DNA of 64,000 nucleotides from Haloterrigena salina JCM 13891 (GCF_000337495.1 NZ_AOIS01000045.1:147079-211078), one strand, 5' to 3'; counted from the first letter of the stretch, positions 18,289-28,115 are shown. Translations and numbers: made by a program. The notes: generated by a model not told the origin, from the letters alone.

Positions 18289-18720
18289 ATGGACACCGCA
18301 GTTCGAACGGACGGCCGGACCGAAGCGGTCGACCGAACGACGCTCGCCCTCGGCGTCGGTGACGTCGGCCTAGTCACCGGATTGCTGGTCTACGGCCAAC
18401 TCAGCCACGAGGCGAATCCGCTCGCACAGCCCCTCGCGACGCTCGAGACGATCGCCCCGTTCGTGATCGGCTGGCTCGTCGTCGCGGCGCTGGCCGGACT
18501 CTACACGCGGTCGGCCGCCGCGGCGCCGTTTCGAGCGGCCCGGCTGACGGCGGTGGTGTGGCTCGGCGCGGCGAACGTCGGGTTGCTCCTCCGGCAAGGG
18601 CTGTTCGGCGACTCGGCGATCTGGCCGTTCCCGCTCGTGATCACGGGGTTCGGGTTCCTCCTGCTGGTCGGCTGGCGCGTCGGGTACGCGACCGTCGTCG
18701 GCCGGAGCGGGACCGCGTAA
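18289..18720 (+). CDS. DUF3054 family membrane protein
   Basis: 143 aa from ATG 18289. A short hydrophilic N-terminus is followed by four hydrophobic helices: LALGVGDVGLVTGLLVYGQLSH, IAPFVIGWLVVAALAGLYT, ARLTAVVWLGAANVGLLLRQG and FPLVITGFGFLLLVGWRVGY. The motifs GDVGLVTGLLVYG, APFVIGW and RQGLFG are those of DUF3054, a small archaeal/actinobacterial membrane family of unknown role. It is divergent from the J-domain gene. Confidence 0.85.
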   Translation: MDTAVRTDGRTEAVDRTTLALGVGDVGLVTGLLVYGQLSHEANPLAQPLATLETIAPFVIGWLVVAALAGLYTRSAAAAPFRAARLTAVVWLGAANVGLLLRQGLFGDSAIWPFPLVITGFGFLLLVGWRVGYATVVGRSGTA

Positions 18721-18837
18721 TCGCGCGCTGGACTCACTTTTCGGGACGCGGTACCGTGGGAATCGATGGCGTGCGATAGGGTCACGGGCCGCGGCGTCTC
18801 CAGTAGCTACTTGAGTCGACCGCGCGACCCCTCGCGT

Positions 18838-19548
18838 ATGGGCGGACGTGGGCCAAAACGGGAACTCGCGGAGAAGATCGCCGGGGAAATCACGCTGAGC
18901 GACGATCCCGGCGCGACCTTGCGGAAGTGGCGCACCGATTTCGACATCTCGCAAACGGATCTCGCCACCGAGTTGGACGTCTCGTCGTCGGTCATCTCCG
19001 ACTACGAGAGCGGGCGCCGGGAGAGCCCCGGCATCGGCGTCGTCCGCCGGCTCGTCGACGGACTGCTCTCGATCGACGAACGGCGGGGCGGCGACCGTAT
19101 CCGGCAGTACGGCCGGGTCCTCTCGGCCGGCTTCGACAGCGACGTCGTCCACGACCTGCGGGAGTACGCGACCTCGATCCCGCTCGAGAAACTGTACGAC
19201 GACATCGACGCGACCCGGATCACCGCCGGGAGCACCGACCGCATCAGCGGTCACACGGTCATCGACAGCATCCAGGCGATCACGCGTCTCTCGAGCGAGG
19301 AGTTCTTCCGGCTCTACGGGCAGAGCACGAACCGCGTGCTGGTGTTTACGGGCGTCTCCCGCGGCGAGTCGCCGCTGGTCGCCCTGCGGGTCGTCAATCC
19401 GACGCCGAACGCGGTCGTTCTCCACGGCATCGACGAGGAAGACCTCTGGGATCACGCCGCCGATCTGGCCCGCATCGACGGCTACTCGCTGGCCGTGACG
19501 AACACCGATCTCGACGGGATGCTCGAGTACCTCGTCGGCCTCGAGTGA
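18838..19548 (+). CDS. XRE-family helix-turn-helix transcriptional regulator
   Basis: 236 aa from ATG 18838 (MGGRGPKRELAEKIAGEI); 24 in-frame codons upstream are not conserved-looking. A cro/C1 HTH covers about 32-85 (LRKWRTDFDISQTDLATELDVSSSVISDYESGRRESPG). The C-terminal domain, about 100-236, is alpha/beta (VLVFTGVSRGESPLVALRVV, LHGIDEEDLWDHAADLARID) and is shared with archaeal regulators of the MJ0568 type, in which it may bind a small ligand. No operator could be defined. The next small open frame overlaps its stop codon (GTGA), suggesting coupled translation. Confidence 0.88.
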   Translation: MGGRGPKRELAEKIAGEITLSDDPGATLRKWRTDFDISQTDLATELDVSSSVISDYESGRRESPGIGVVRRLVDGLLSIDERRGGDRIRQYGRVLSAGFDSDVVHDLREYATSIPLEKLYDDIDATRITAGSTDRISGHTVIDSIQAITRLSSEEFFRLYGQSTNRVLVFTGVSRGESPLVALRVVNPTPNAVVLHGIDEEDLWDHAADLARIDGYSLAVTNTDLDGMLEYLVGLE

Positions 19549-19700
19549 GCGACTCGTCCGCTCCCCGATCCCCGTCCTCCACGATGCTCGACTGGACGGA
19601 ACGCGTAACGGTCGCCCTGACCGCGGTCTTCGCGGTCACATTGACGCTGACGATCCGCGCCGACGAGCCGCTGCTGTGGCTCCGCTGGCGGCCGCGATGA
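19545..19700 (+). CDS. Small single-helix membrane protein, coupled to the XRE regulator
   Basis: 52 aa from GTG 19545, which overlaps the regulator's stop as GTGA; an internal ATG at 19584 would give 38 aa. It contains one hydrophobic segment (ERVTVALTAVFAVTLTLTI) followed by RADEPLLWLRWRPR. The overlap and a clean transmembrane helix are the only evidence that it is real; it is too short for family recognition. If real, it could tether or modulate the adjacent regulator. Confidence 0.45.
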   Translation: MSDSSAPRSPSSTMLDWTERVTVALTAVFAVTLTLTIRADEPLLWLRWRPR

Positions 19701-19812
19701 TAGTGCTCTCGGGTTCGCACTCGTCCTCGTCAACCGGGACGACTCGTCTCCGTAACTACTTGTTCCCGTAATCACTCGTCACGCGACACCGGCGGCCGTC
19801 GATTCCCTCACC

Positions 19813-20952
19813 TCACCACAGTCCAGCCACTAGCGACAGCGCGAGGAGCCCGCTCCCCGTCAGCGCGAGCCCCGCGAGCGCACAGCCCGCGATCGTCCGG
19901 CGGAACCGTCGGTCGACGCGTCGCTCACAGCCGGCGGCGACGATATGCTCGGAGCCGGATCCCTCGCCGTCGGTCACCGTCGGGAGCGCCTCGAGTTCGA
20001 GTGCCGATTCGTCGGCCCGGTCCGGTCTCGAGCCGTCGTCGTCTCGAGCGTTCGGGACCTGCCGGGCGTTTCGGTCCGGTTTCGCCCGGTCTCCACCTCG
20101 AGCCACGCCGACGACAGTGAGTTCGTCGCCCGGTTCGACGGTCGCCTCGCGGTACGTCTCCCGGTGCTCGGTCGGTTCGTAGTCGGTCTCGGCGAGGTGC
20201 GTCCGGAGCGATCCGGACGGCCGTTCGCCGGCGGGCACGACCGTCGACTCGGTCTCCTCCAGTCGCAGTGTCGCGCCCGCCGGGTCGACGGCGACGCGGC
20301 CGGTTTCGTCCTCGAGGAGGAACGCCGTTCGGCGGTCGTCGATGGGGCGGGTCTCTCGCAGCGTCGCGTCCGCGAACGAGAGAAACGACGCGCCGCGACC
20401 GGACCGCGTCGTCTCGGGCCCGTCGTCGGATTCGGCGACGCCCTCGCGGGTGACCGAGAGTTCGTAACAGACCGCTTCGCGGCCCGACAGCGGCGCCTCG
20501 AGGGGTTCCTTGAGCGGGCGCATCGTTCCGCTCACCCGTACGGGATCGTCGTCGCCGGCGACGTCGCCAGCGTCGGTGACGGGCGTTCGACGGACCCGGA
20601 GATACGATCGGAGGGTCGTCACGGCGCCGCCGAGGTAGTAGGATCCGATCCAGACTGGGGCCGCGACGAGCGCGAGCAGGAACGCACCTCTGCGGCCGCC
20701 GAGCAATGCGACCGCGTTCGAGAGGGACCCGAACGCGAACGGCAGCCAGACGGCGACCGTACCGAGGAACGTCCACAGGGCGAACGCCCGCCAGCCCATG
20801 TCGATGCGGCGACTCAACGGGAGTCCCGACCCGTCCGTGCAGACGGCGATACCGACGCCGACGAACCAGCCGTGCAGGAGCAGGGCTAACGCGAGCAGAT
20901 CTAACCCGGTGACCGACGAGCGGGCGGCGATGCCGACGGCCGTGAGCGACAT
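19813..20952 (-). CDS. GIDE-domain membrane protein
   Basis: 379 aa, ATG 20952. Three N-terminal hydrophobic helices (about 17-40, 55-78 and 88-110), a large soluble region, and a final hairpin of one or two helices (TIAGCALAGLALTGSGLLALSLVAGLW). The central region RVSGTMRPLKEPLEAPLSGREAVCYELSV matches the start of the GIDE domain, known from mitochondrial E3 ligase MUL1 and many prokaryotic membrane proteins. RRTAFLLEDETGRVAVDPAGA and EPGDELTVVGVA are later family motifs. Its role in archaea is unknown, and there is no RING finger here. It is downstream of and parallel to gcvTH, 144 bases away. Confidence 0.8.
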   Translation of the reverse strand: MSLTAVGIAARSSVTGLDLLALALLLHGWFVGVGIAVCTDGSGLPLSRRIDMGWRAFALWTFLGTVAVWLPFAFGSLSNAVALLGGRRGAFLLALVAAPVWIGSYYLGGAVTTLRSYLRVRRTPVTDAGDVAGDDDPVRVSGTMRPLKEPLEAPLSGREAVCYELSVTREGVAESDDGPETTRSGRGASFLSFADATLRETRPIDDRRTAFLLEDETGRVAVDPAGATLRLEETESTVVPAGERPSGSLRTHLAETDYEPTEHRETYREATVEPGDELTVVGVARGGDRAKPDRNARQVPNARDDDGSRPDRADESALELEALPTVTDGEGSGSEHIVAAGCERRVDRRFRRTIAGCALAGLALTGSGLLALSLVAGLW

Positions 20953-21096
20953 ATCGGTGTCTTACGGCAGCAAACAGGTGAGAAAGGATACACGTTTCGA
21001 CTCGAGCCGACGAGTCGGAGACGGACGATCGACGGATAGAGTCTGCCCCAGGCAGCGAGACCCGACCAGCGCGAGCGGTTCTCAGTCGAACCGCCG

Positions 21097-21480
21097 TCAG
21101 GCGATCTGTTCCTCGTACTCCGCGGCCGTGAGGAGGGCCTCGAGTTCGCTCGCGTCGTCGGCGTCGATCTCCAGCATCCAGCCGTCGCCGAAGGGGTCGT
21201 CGTTGACCAGTTCCGGCGCGTCGAAGAGGTCGGCGTTGACGGCCGTGACCTCGCCGCTGACCGGCGCGTAGAGGTCGGAGACAGCCTTGATGGACTCGAC
21301 CACGCCGAACTCCTCCTCTTGGTTGAGGGCGTCGCCCTCGTCGGGGAGTTCAACGAAGACGACGTCGCCGAGTTCGTCTTGCGCGAAGTCGGAGATACCG
21401 ACTCGAACGGTGCCGTCGTCCTCGAGTGCCCACTCGTGCGATTCCAGGTAGCGTCTGTCGTCGGGGATTTCGAAGCTCAT
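21097..21480 (-). CDS. gcvH: Glycine cleavage system H protein
   Basis: 127 aa, ATG 21480, normal length. The lipoyl-attachment motif is [13 protein letters not shown] with the modified lysine at 65. It starts with [34 protein letters not shown], the typical H-protein N-terminus (first strand and loop), and ends with [15 protein letters not shown]. It shuttles the aminomethyl group from glycine decarboxylase to the T protein. It lies 2 bases after gcvT on the same strand, so the two are one operon. The P subunits (decarboxylase) are not in this window. Confidence 0.96.
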   Translation of the reverse strand: MSFEIPDDRRYLESHEWALEDDGTVRVGISDFAQDELGDVVFVELPDEGDALNQEEEFGVVESIKAVSDLYAPVSGEVTAVNADLFDAPELVNDDPFGDGWMLEIDADDASELEALLTAAEYEEQIA

Positions 21481-21482
21481 GG

Positions 21483-22607
21483 TTATACGGTATCGATGAA
21501 CGGTGTCGTTTCAACTCTTGCCTTTTTGGACTGGCCGCGGACGACGACCTGCAGGGTCGTCCCCGGTTCCGCGTACTCGACGGGGACGTAGCCCAGTCCG
21601 ATGGGTTGCTCGAGCGAGGGACTCATCGTGCCGCTGGTGACGGTGCCGATCACGCGGCTGTCGGTGTTCGTGATGTCGTAGCCGTGTCGCGGGACGCCGC
21701 GGTCGATCAACTGGAAGCCGACCAGTTTCTCCTCGACGCCCTCGCGCTCGAGTTCGGCGAGAGCGTCCCGGCCGACGAACTCGGTCTCGAGGGCGACCGT
21801 GAAGCCGATGCCGGCCTCGTAGGGCGTTCGCGGATCGGACTCGCGGTCGAAGTCCTGGCCGGCCAGCAGGAGGCCGGCCTCGATCCGGAGCGTGTCCCGG
21901 GCGCCCAGCCCGCAGGGCTGGCAGTCGAACAGCGACCAGACGTGCTCGGCCGCCGACCACGGGACGATCAGTTCGAAGCCGTCCTCGCCGGTGTACCCCG
22001 TGCGGGCGATCCAGCAGTCGACGCCGTCGACCGTCGCGTACTGGGCCTCGAACCGGTCCAGTTCGGTGATCGACTCCGCGGTCGCCTCGTCGACCAATTC
22101 GGCGGCGTCGGGCCCCTGTACGGCGAACATGGCGTACTCGTCGGTCCGGTTGTCGACGGTCGCCTCGAGGCCCCACTCGTTGCGGTAGGTGATCCAGCGC
22201 TCGTGGGTCGACTCGTCGGTCCCGGCGTTGGGGACGAAGAGGTAGGTCGGCTCGCCCCCTGCCTCGTCGTTGGCTCCCTCGGCGGTCTCGTCGGGGAGCC
22301 GGTAGACGACCGTGTCGTCGATGATGACGCCGTCCTCGTCGGTGATCGCGGCGTACTGGGAGTCGCCGACGGCGAGTCGGGCGACGTCGTTGGTCGTGAG
22401 TCGTTGCATCAGTTCGGTCGCGTCCGGTCCGGTGACGTGGATCTGTCCCATGTGAGAGACGTCGAAGATCCCGACGGCCTCGCGGACGGCCGCGTGTTCC
22501 GACCGGATCGAATCGAACTCGACCGGCATATCCCAGCCGCCGAACTCCGTGAACTTCGCGCCACGCTCGTCGTGTAGCCCACGCAACGGCGGCGTCTGAA
22601 GCGGCAT
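21483..22607 (-). CDS. gcvT: Glycine cleavage system aminomethyltransferase (T protein)
   Basis: 374 aa, ATG 22607. It shows the GcvT folate-binding architecture: [24 protein letters not shown] at the N-terminus, [18 protein letters not shown], a catalytic-region [34 protein letters not shown], and a C-terminal beta-barrel ([21 protein letters not shown]). It transfers the methylene group from the H protein to tetrahydrofolate (or a related carrier) and releases ammonia. First gene of the gcvT-gcvH pair. Confidence 0.96.
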   Translation of the reverse strand: MPLQTPPLRGLHDERGAKFTEFGGWDMPVEFDSIRSEHAAVREAVGIFDVSHMGQIHVTGPDATELMQRLTTNDVARLAVGDSQYAAITDEDGVIIDDTVVYRLPDETAEGANDEAGGEPTYLFVPNAGTDESTHERWITYRNEWGLEATVDNRTDEYAMFAVQGPDAAELVDEATAESITELDRFEAQYATVDGVDCWIARTGYTGEDGFELIVPWSAAEHVWSLFDCQPCGLGARDTLRIEAGLLLAGQDFDRESDPRTPYEAGIGFTVALETEFVGRDALAELEREGVEEKLVGFQLIDRGVPRHGYDITNTDSRVIGTVTSGTMSPSLEQPIGLGYVPVEYAEPGTTLQVVVRGQSKKARVETTPFIDTV

Positions 22608-23074
22608 GCTCGAGTGGTTCGCCGGCGGAGTAGTAATGTCTTTTCGTCGCTCGGAGCGGGAGCAACCCGCGGTAGCGATCCGGCGACGAGTGCTCCCGAA
22701 TCGGCTCGACTCGAGTTCGGAACCGGAACGCCCGATTCACCCTGGTCCGGTACGTGTGCACAAGTACCATTTTCCGCCTCGGTCGCTCGCTGTGCTCACT
22801 CACCTCTCGGCGCAAAAACCGACGCTAAAAAGCCGCTCGCTCCCTGACTCACGGGCTCGCGCCCGTTCGTCTTTCGTGAAACAATTTCACCGGCGTGAAT
22901 AGCGTCCAGAAATGAGATACCTTCGAGCGAGGTCGAAATCGCTACCGTGCAACGGATTGAATGGAAGTTATACAGGACTGATGAGAGGAGATCCAGTCAC
23001 GGATTTGATAGGATATTTCTGCCCGAAGACGAATCTGACATGAGAGAACTGTCCCCGTTCGTTGAACACCCAAT
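22608..23074. other. 467-base intergenic region between gcvT and the DMT permease
   Basis: The two flanking genes are divergent, so this holds both promoters. It contains a C/T-biased patch at about 22780-22860 with repeated GCTCGCT-type words, and a small perfect inverted repeat GTGAAA-CAA-TTTCAC at 22876-22890. Base composition falls towards the permease gene (from about 22900), with several AT-rich stretches. No credible coding frame or RNA gene was seen. A decayed gene is possible in the low-complexity part. Confidence 0.4.
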
Positions 23075-24019
23075 ATGAATCAGTGGATAACGGCTCTAGA
23101 ACAGCGGGTTGACCCGATGGTCGGCGTCGTGGTCGCAGTCATCGCCGTCAGTACGAGTGCGATCCTCGTTCGATGGAGCGGAGCGCCGAGCGTCGTGAAG
23201 GCGTTCTACCGGGTGCTGTTCATGGCGGTCGCCGTCGCGCCGTTTGCGCTCCGCGACGTCGACGCCCTCCGAGCGATCTCGAGGCGCGACCTCGTCTTTG
23301 CGATCGTCTCGGGGCTGGCGCTGGCCGCCCACTTCGCGAGCTTTTTCGAGAGCCTGGAGCTGACCACGGTGGCCGCGTCGGTGACGCTGATCACCACCCA
23401 GCCGATATTCGTCGGCGTCGCTGCGGCGACGCTCCTCGACGAGCGACTCACGCCGCGGATGATCGGCGGGATGACCGTCGCGCTCGCGGGTGCGTTCGCG
23501 ATGTCGGTAGGACCGCTCGTCATCGATCCGCTGCTCGGCGGCGGCGACATCGTCGCGGCGCTCGAGACCGCGTTCGCGGGGAGTACTACCCAACTGTACG
23601 GCAACGCCCTCGCGCTCGCCGGCGCGGTCGTCGGCGCCGTCTACACGCTCTCGGGCCGCTCGCTCCGCCAGCGGCTTCCGCTGTTCACCTATACGTTCGT
23701 CGTCTACGCCGTGTGTGCCGTCGCCCTCGGCTTCCTCGCCGTCGGGAGCGATGCGCCGCTTCTCGGCTACCCGCAGGCGGAGTGGATGCTCTTCCTCGCG
23801 ATGGCCCTGTTCCCGGGCATGTTCGGCCACACGGTCATCAACTGGGCGCTGAAGTACGTCGAGTCGAGCGTCGTGAGCGTTTCGTTACTGGGCGAGCCCG
23901 TCGGGAGTACGATCCTCGCGCTCGTCTTGCTCGGCGAGGTTCCGGAAGCCGTGACGATTCTCGGCGGCGCCGTCGTGCTAGTGGGAATATCCCTCACGAA
24001 TCGTGCACGGGTGACATAA
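23075..24019 (+). CDS. EamA/DMT superfamily permease
   Basis: 314 aa with ten hydrophobic helices in two homologous EamA halves (about 15-150 and 180-310). Motifs such as SAILVRWSGAPSVVKAFYRVLFM in the first half, and FGHTVINWALKYVESSVVSVSLLGEPVGSTILALVLLGE in the second, match the 10-TMS drug/metabolite exporter group. Substrate unknown. It ends 126 bases before the convergent subtilase gene. Confidence 0.9.
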   Translation: MNQWITALEQRVDPMVGVVVAVIAVSTSAILVRWSGAPSVVKAFYRVLFMAVAVAPFALRDVDALRAISRRDLVFAIVSGLALAAHFASFFESLELTTVAASVTLITTQPIFVGVAAATLLDERLTPRMIGGMTVALAGAFAMSVGPLVIDPLLGGGDIVAALETAFAGSTTQLYGNALALAGAVVGAVYTLSGRSLRQRLPLFTYTFVVYAVCAVALGFLAVGSDAPLLGYPQAEWMLFLAMALFPGMFGHTVINWALKYVESSVVSVSLLGEPVGSTILALVLLGEVPEAVTILGGAVVLVGISLTNRARVT

Positions 24020-24145
24020 GTCGTCGCAGCCGTCCCGTACACCGATAGTTTCGGATCGGTGCAACGATATCGATAGGCAAGCGGGCTGTACTGAACGCGA
24101 TTTACACTGCCCGGACTGAACAAAAAGCCCCGCTACTAGCTACTG

Positions 24146-25762
24146 TTACCGACCCAGTTCTTCGATCCGTATCGTGTACGAACCGCTGCCGGCGTTCGCG
24201 TGGATCTGGATGCGCAGATCCTCGTCGCCCGAGAGTTCGAGTTGGATCGCCTCGCTGGCGCCGTCGCTCGCGGACGACTCGTCGTGGTCCCACCGCGTCG
24301 GCGACTCGCCGTCGACGTTGCAATAGAGGTCGAAATCGGCGCCGGCGGGCCCCTCGAGCGTGATCGTCGCCGAACACGGATCGCTCGTGCGGGGCGCGTA
24401 CACGTACCGATCGCTCTCGCCCCACCAGCCGCCGGAGAGGGAGCCGTCGGCCCTCGCGCGGACGGTCTCGTCGCCGCACTGACCGGCGTCCTCGTCGGTG
24501 CCGACGGCGTTCTCGTTCGCGTTCGAATCCGCCTCGACGGCTGCAGCCGCGTCGACCCGGCCGGCGCCCTGCGCGGTCGCCTCGAGGCCGAGGTCGGTCG
24601 CCGTCGTCAGGAGGTGATCGCGGAGTTCCAGCGGCGAGAGATCTGGATGGGCCGAGAGCGCGAGGCCCGCGACGCCGGCGACGACGGGGGTCGCCATCGA
24701 CGTTCCGGTCATGCGACCGTAGTCGCTCCATGGGACCGTCGAGACGAGGCCGGCCCCCGGCGCGGCGAGGTCGATCTCCGGCCCCGTGTTGGAGAAGTCG
24801 GCTACCGACTCGCCCTCGAGGGCCGAGACGCCGATGACGTCCTCGTAGGCGGCGGGGTAGGCGACGCCGTCGGCGCCCGCGTTGCCCGCGGCGCCGACAA
24901 CCAGAGCCCCCTGCTCGAGGGCGTACTCGCAGGCCGCGGCCAGCGTCCGGTAGTCGTCGGCGGCGCCCAGCGAGAGGTTGATCACGTCGGCGCCGGCGTC
25001 GGCGGCCCACTGGATCCCGTCGGCGATGTCCGAGAGCGACCCCTGCCCGCTCGTGTCGAGGGCGCGCACGGCCAGCAGCGAACAGTCGCTGACCCCCGCC
25101 GTTCCCCGGCCGTTGTCCGTCTCGGCGACGGCGATGCCGGCGACGTGGGTCCCGTGCTGTTCGTCGCCGGCCGACGGGTACGGATCGCTCCCGTGTCCGG
25201 TGACGTTCTCGCCCAGCCGGTCGTCGACGGCGCCCTCGAGGTCGGGGTGGTCGTACTGGACACCCTGGTCGACGGTGGCGATGAGGACGTCCGCGCTCCC
25301 GGTGGTGGTCTCCCAGGCCGCCTCGCAGTTGACCTGCTGGGGGGCGCTCTGGTGGCCGTAGTAGGTGTCGTCGGGTTCGCCGAACGACTGGACGGTCGCG
25401 TTCCGTTCGACGTACTCGACGTGTTCGGCCCGCTCGATCGCCTCGATGAACTGCTCGCGGGCGTGGGCCGGCGCTTCGGAGGGGAAGCTGACGGTCGCGT
25501 ACCCGATCGTCTCGTTAGCGTGGACGACGTCCGCGTCGCCGGGGACGGCCGCGCGCGCCTCGCGGGCGACGTCCGGCGCCGACGCCGAGATACCGACGAC
25601 GAGTTCGTCTTTCTTCGGCCTCGGTTTTCGCTCCGGGGTCGCGCTGGCCACCCCGCTCGCGCCGAGCAACCCGCCCGCGGCGAGCGCGCCGGCACCGGCC
25701 AGAATCCGTCGTCTCTCGTAGCCGCCGTCCGCGTCTCCGTCTCGGGGACCGTTTTGTGTCAT
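24146..25762 (-). CDS. Tat-exported subtilisin-like serine protease with C-terminal PPC-like domain
   Basis: 538 aa, ATG 25762. A twin-arginine signal (YERRRILAG with R17-R19, then a hydrophobic stretch to about 41) directs folded export. An I9-type propeptide occupies about 52-125. The S8 catalytic domain has D165 (TVDQGV), H206 (HGTHVAG), oxyanion N294 (AAGNAG) and S355 (GTSMATP). After a linker rich in Asn and Asp, residues about 430-538 form a bacterial pre-peptidase C-terminal (PPC)-like beta domain (GGWWGESDRYVYA ... SGSYTIRIEELGR). Extracellular halolysin-like proteases of this design degrade proteins in brine. The neighbouring protease gene is a close paralogue without the C-terminal domain. 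Confidence 0.95.
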   Translation of the reverse strand: MTQNGPRDGDADGGYERRRILAGAGALAAGGLLGASGVASATPERKPRPKKDELVVGISASAPDVAREARAAVPGDADVVHANETIGYATVSFPSEAPAHAREQFIEAIERAEHVEYVERNATVQSFGEPDDTYYGHQSAPQQVNCEAAWETTTGSADVLIATVDQGVQYDHPDLEGAVDDRLGENVTGHGSDPYPSAGDEQHGTHVAGIAVAETDNGRGTAGVSDCSLLAVRALDTSGQGSLSDIADGIQWAADAGADVINLSLGAADDYRTLAAACEYALEQGALVVGAAGNAGADGVAYPAAYEDVIGVSALEGESVADFSNTGPEIDLAAPGAGLVSTVPWSDYGRMTGTSMATPVVAGVAGLALSAHPDLSPLELRDHLLTTATDLGLEATAQGAGRVDAAAAVEADSNANENAVGTDEDAGQCGDETVRARADGSLSGGWWGESDRYVYAPRTSDPCSATITLEGPAGADFDLYCNVDGESPTRWDHDESSASDGASEAIQLELSGDEDLRIQIHANAGSGSYTIRIEELGR

Positions 25763-26043
25763 GAAGCGACAGTCAACAGATCTTGAAATTAGTAAACTCT
25801 TATCGAACCGAGTGTTGTTTATTCGAGATTGTTCCGGCTCGAGTGAGCGTGAACGGAACCGAGTCGGCTATTAAAACGTGAACTGGTAGAGGCGGCCATT
25901 CAGGCAGCCGTCGCCGGCCGAAAACAACGGCCCGGCGGTTGCTGCTCGATCGGCACCGATCGCAGTACCGCGATCGTCAGTCGGTCGGAACGGTGCCCCG
26001 ACTCGAGGCGGTACTCGGCGCTAACACGAACAGGTTCGTCGCT

Positions 26044-27315
26044 TTACCCGCCTGTCGCGTCCCCGTTGGCACCGTCAGGAGACGGCGCCGTCTCGACGGC
26101 CGCGGCCGCGTCGACCCGGCCCGCCCCCTGACGGGTTTCGTCGAGGCCGAGATCGGTCGCCGTCGCCAGGAGGTGCTCGCGGAGTTCCAGCGGCGAGAGG
26201 TCGGGATGGGCCGAGAGCGCGAGGCCCGCGACGCCGGCGACGACCGGCGCCGCCATCGACGTGCCCGAGATCCGCGCGTAGTCGTCCCAGGGGACCGTCG
26301 AGAGGAGGTCGGTCCCCGGCGCGACGACGTCGATCGCCTGGCCGACGTTGGAGTACGACGCGATCCCGTCGCCGTCGAGGGCCGCGACGGCGACGACGTC
26401 CTCGTAGGCCGCGGGAAAGTCGACGGTCTCGCTCTCCTCGTTGCCGGCGGCGCCGACGAGCAGGGCTCCCTGCTCGAGGGCGTACTCGCAGGCCGACGAC
26501 AGCGTCTCGTAGTGTTGGGGCGCGCCGAACGAGACGTTGATGACGTCGGCGCCGGCGTCGGCGGCCCACTGGATCCCGTCGACGATGTTCGAGAGCGAGC
26601 CCTGTCCGTTCCCCTCGAGCGCGCGGGCTGTCAGCAGCGAACAGTCGCTGATCCCGGCCGTCCCGACGCCGTTGTCCGTCGCGCCGGCGGCGATGCCGGC
26701 GACGTGGGTGCCGTGGCGCTCGTCGGCAGCGGCCGGGGAGGAATCGTCGCCGCTCCCGACGAAGTTCGCGCCCGCCTCGCCCGTCGCGCCCTCGAGGTCG
26801 GGGTGGTCGGACTGGACGCCCTGATCGACGACGGCGACGGACACGTCCTCGCTCCCGACGGTCGTCTCCCAGGCCGTCTCGCAACCGACCTGCTGGGGCG
26901 CGCTCTGTCGGCCGTACTCGCTGTCGTTCGGAACGACCGACGCGTGGAGGGACGCGTTCGGTTCGACGTACTCGACGACGTCCGTCGCCGCGATCGCCTC
27001 GAGGGCTCCGTCTCGGACTCGCTCCGACACCGACGGAAGCGACACGGTCGCGTATCCGATCATCTCGTTCGAGTGACGGACGTCGACGGCGTCGGGAACC
27101 GCGGCGTGCGCCGCTGCCGCGACGTCCGAAACCGTCGGCGAGAAGCCGACGACGAACTCCTCGGTCTCCGGCCACGGGCCGCGATCCGACGGCGCGCCGA
27201 GGCCGCTCGAGCCCAGCAGTCCGCCCAGCGCGAGCGCTCCGCCGCCGACCAGGAACGTCCGTCGATCGCAGGCGATACCGCTCTCGTCGTCGTCACGGGG
27301 ACCAATCCGTTTCAT
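26044..27315 (-). CDS. Tat-exported subtilisin-like serine protease, paralogue lacking the C-terminal domain
   Basis: 423 aa, ATG 27315. Twin-arginine signal CDRRTFLVGGGALALGGLLG (R18-R19), propeptide, and S8 domain with D164 (VVDQGV), H204 (HGTHVAG), N292 (GAAGNE) and S353 (GTSMAAP). Long blocks are identical or nearly so to the gene at 24146-25762 (for example EQGAL.VGAAGN, GSLS.I.DGIQWAADAGADVIN), so the pair arose by tandem duplication. It stops just after the catalytic domain (AAAVETAPSPDGANGDATGG), where the sister has the linker and PPC-like domain. Both genes point the same way with a 281-base spacer; each probably has its own promoter. Confidence 0.93.
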   Translation of the reverse strand: MKRIGPRDDDESGIACDRRTFLVGGGALALGGLLGSSGLGAPSDRGPWPETEEFVVGFSPTVSDVAAAAHAAVPDAVDVRHSNEMIGYATVSLPSVSERVRDGALEAIAATDVVEYVEPNASLHASVVPNDSEYGRQSAPQQVGCETAWETTVGSEDVSVAVVDQGVQSDHPDLEGATGEAGANFVGSGDDSSPAAADERHGTHVAGIAAGATDNGVGTAGISDCSLLTARALEGNGQGSLSNIVDGIQWAADAGADVINVSFGAPQHYETLSSACEYALEQGALLVGAAGNEESETVDFPAAYEDVVAVAALDGDGIASYSNVGQAIDVVAPGTDLLSTVPWDDYARISGTSMAAPVVAGVAGLALSAHPDLSPLELREHLLATATDLGLDETRQGAGRVDAAAAVETAPSPDGANGDATGG

Positions 27316-27570
27316 CTGACGGAAAGCACAACTAACGGCCCGTAGTAAACGCTTCTCGAACGAACGGAGATTTATTCAACATCGTATTCGGGCGAGTGTA
27401 TCAAACAGAAATACGGTATCCAAGTAAGTGCTGAACCTGTGAAGGTAACCGTTTAGAGCCCGGTCGAACTCCCGGAACAACTCGGTCGACGTTGGATCAA
27501 CCGACCGACGCGTTTTCCCCCTCGAGTCGATCCGTCACACCTATCTCGGGGCCGCTGAAACGGCCAGTGT

Positions 27571-28041
27571 ATGTTCGACCGCGTTCGCGCCCGTCTCGCT
27601 CGCCGCGCAGGCACGCTACCCGAAACCGAGCCGACGGTGGGGCTGCTGGTCGACGGGCCGAACGTCTTCCGCGACGAGTTCGACGTCGACCTGAACGACC
27701 TCCGGGACGCCGCGCGGGACCTCGGTCGCGTCGGCGTCATCCGGCTCTACCTCGACGAGCACGCGACGCCGGGGCTCATCCAGGCCGCCGAAGCCCGCGG
27801 CTTCGAGGTGATCGTCACCAGCGGCGACGTCGACGTCAAACTCGCCGTCGACGCGACCGCCCTCTGTGGCGACGGCACGATCGATCGGCTGGCGATCGGC
27901 TCCCGCGACACCGACTTCAAGCCCGTCCTCGAGTACGCGGGCACCGTCGGCGTCGAGACGGTCGCCATCGCGCCGGGCACGTACGGCCGCTCGGACGCCC
28001 TGCGGAACGCGGCCGACGAAGCGATCACGCTCGGCGACTGA
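27571..28041 (+). CDS. NYN-domain (PIN-like) protein, TIGR00288-like
   Basis: 156 aa, ATG 27571. The domain starts at about residue 22. Acidic catalytic-site candidates are in LLVDGPNVFRDEF, SGDVDVKLAVDATAL and GSRDTDFKPVLEYA, the expected three clusters of the NYN/LabA nuclease fold. Archaeal members of this subgroup are presumed metal-dependent RNases, though activity has rarely been shown. The N-terminal 20 residues are basic (RVRARLARRAG), unusual in this acidic proteome, and may contact RNA. It precedes the histidine kinase by 74 bases. Confidence 0.88.
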   Translation: MFDRVRARLARRAGTLPETEPTVGLLVDGPNVFRDEFDVDLNDLRDAARDLGRVGVIRLYLDEHATPGLIQAAEARGFEVIVTSGDVDVKLAVDATALCGDGTIDRLAIGSRDTDFKPVLEYAGTVGVETVAIAPGTYGRSDALRNAADEAITLGD

Positions 28042-28115
28042 CGCGAAACGACCGTCTCGACGGTTGATGCGCCGTGCCGAAGCGTTCATGCTCGCCCCTC
28101 TTTTAAGAGATCAGC

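Noticed and set aside
22780-22860. Repeated GCTCGCT-like words suggesting a repeat array or CRISPR remnant
   Set aside because: There is no constant repeat length or spacing, and no spacers of even size; it looks like simple low-complexity sequence.
24146-27315. Subtilase pair as part of a defence or peptide-maturation cluster
   Set aside because: No precursor peptide, AAA ATPase or immunity-like gene is adjacent; both proteins have ordinary export signals and complete catalytic domains of secreted proteases.
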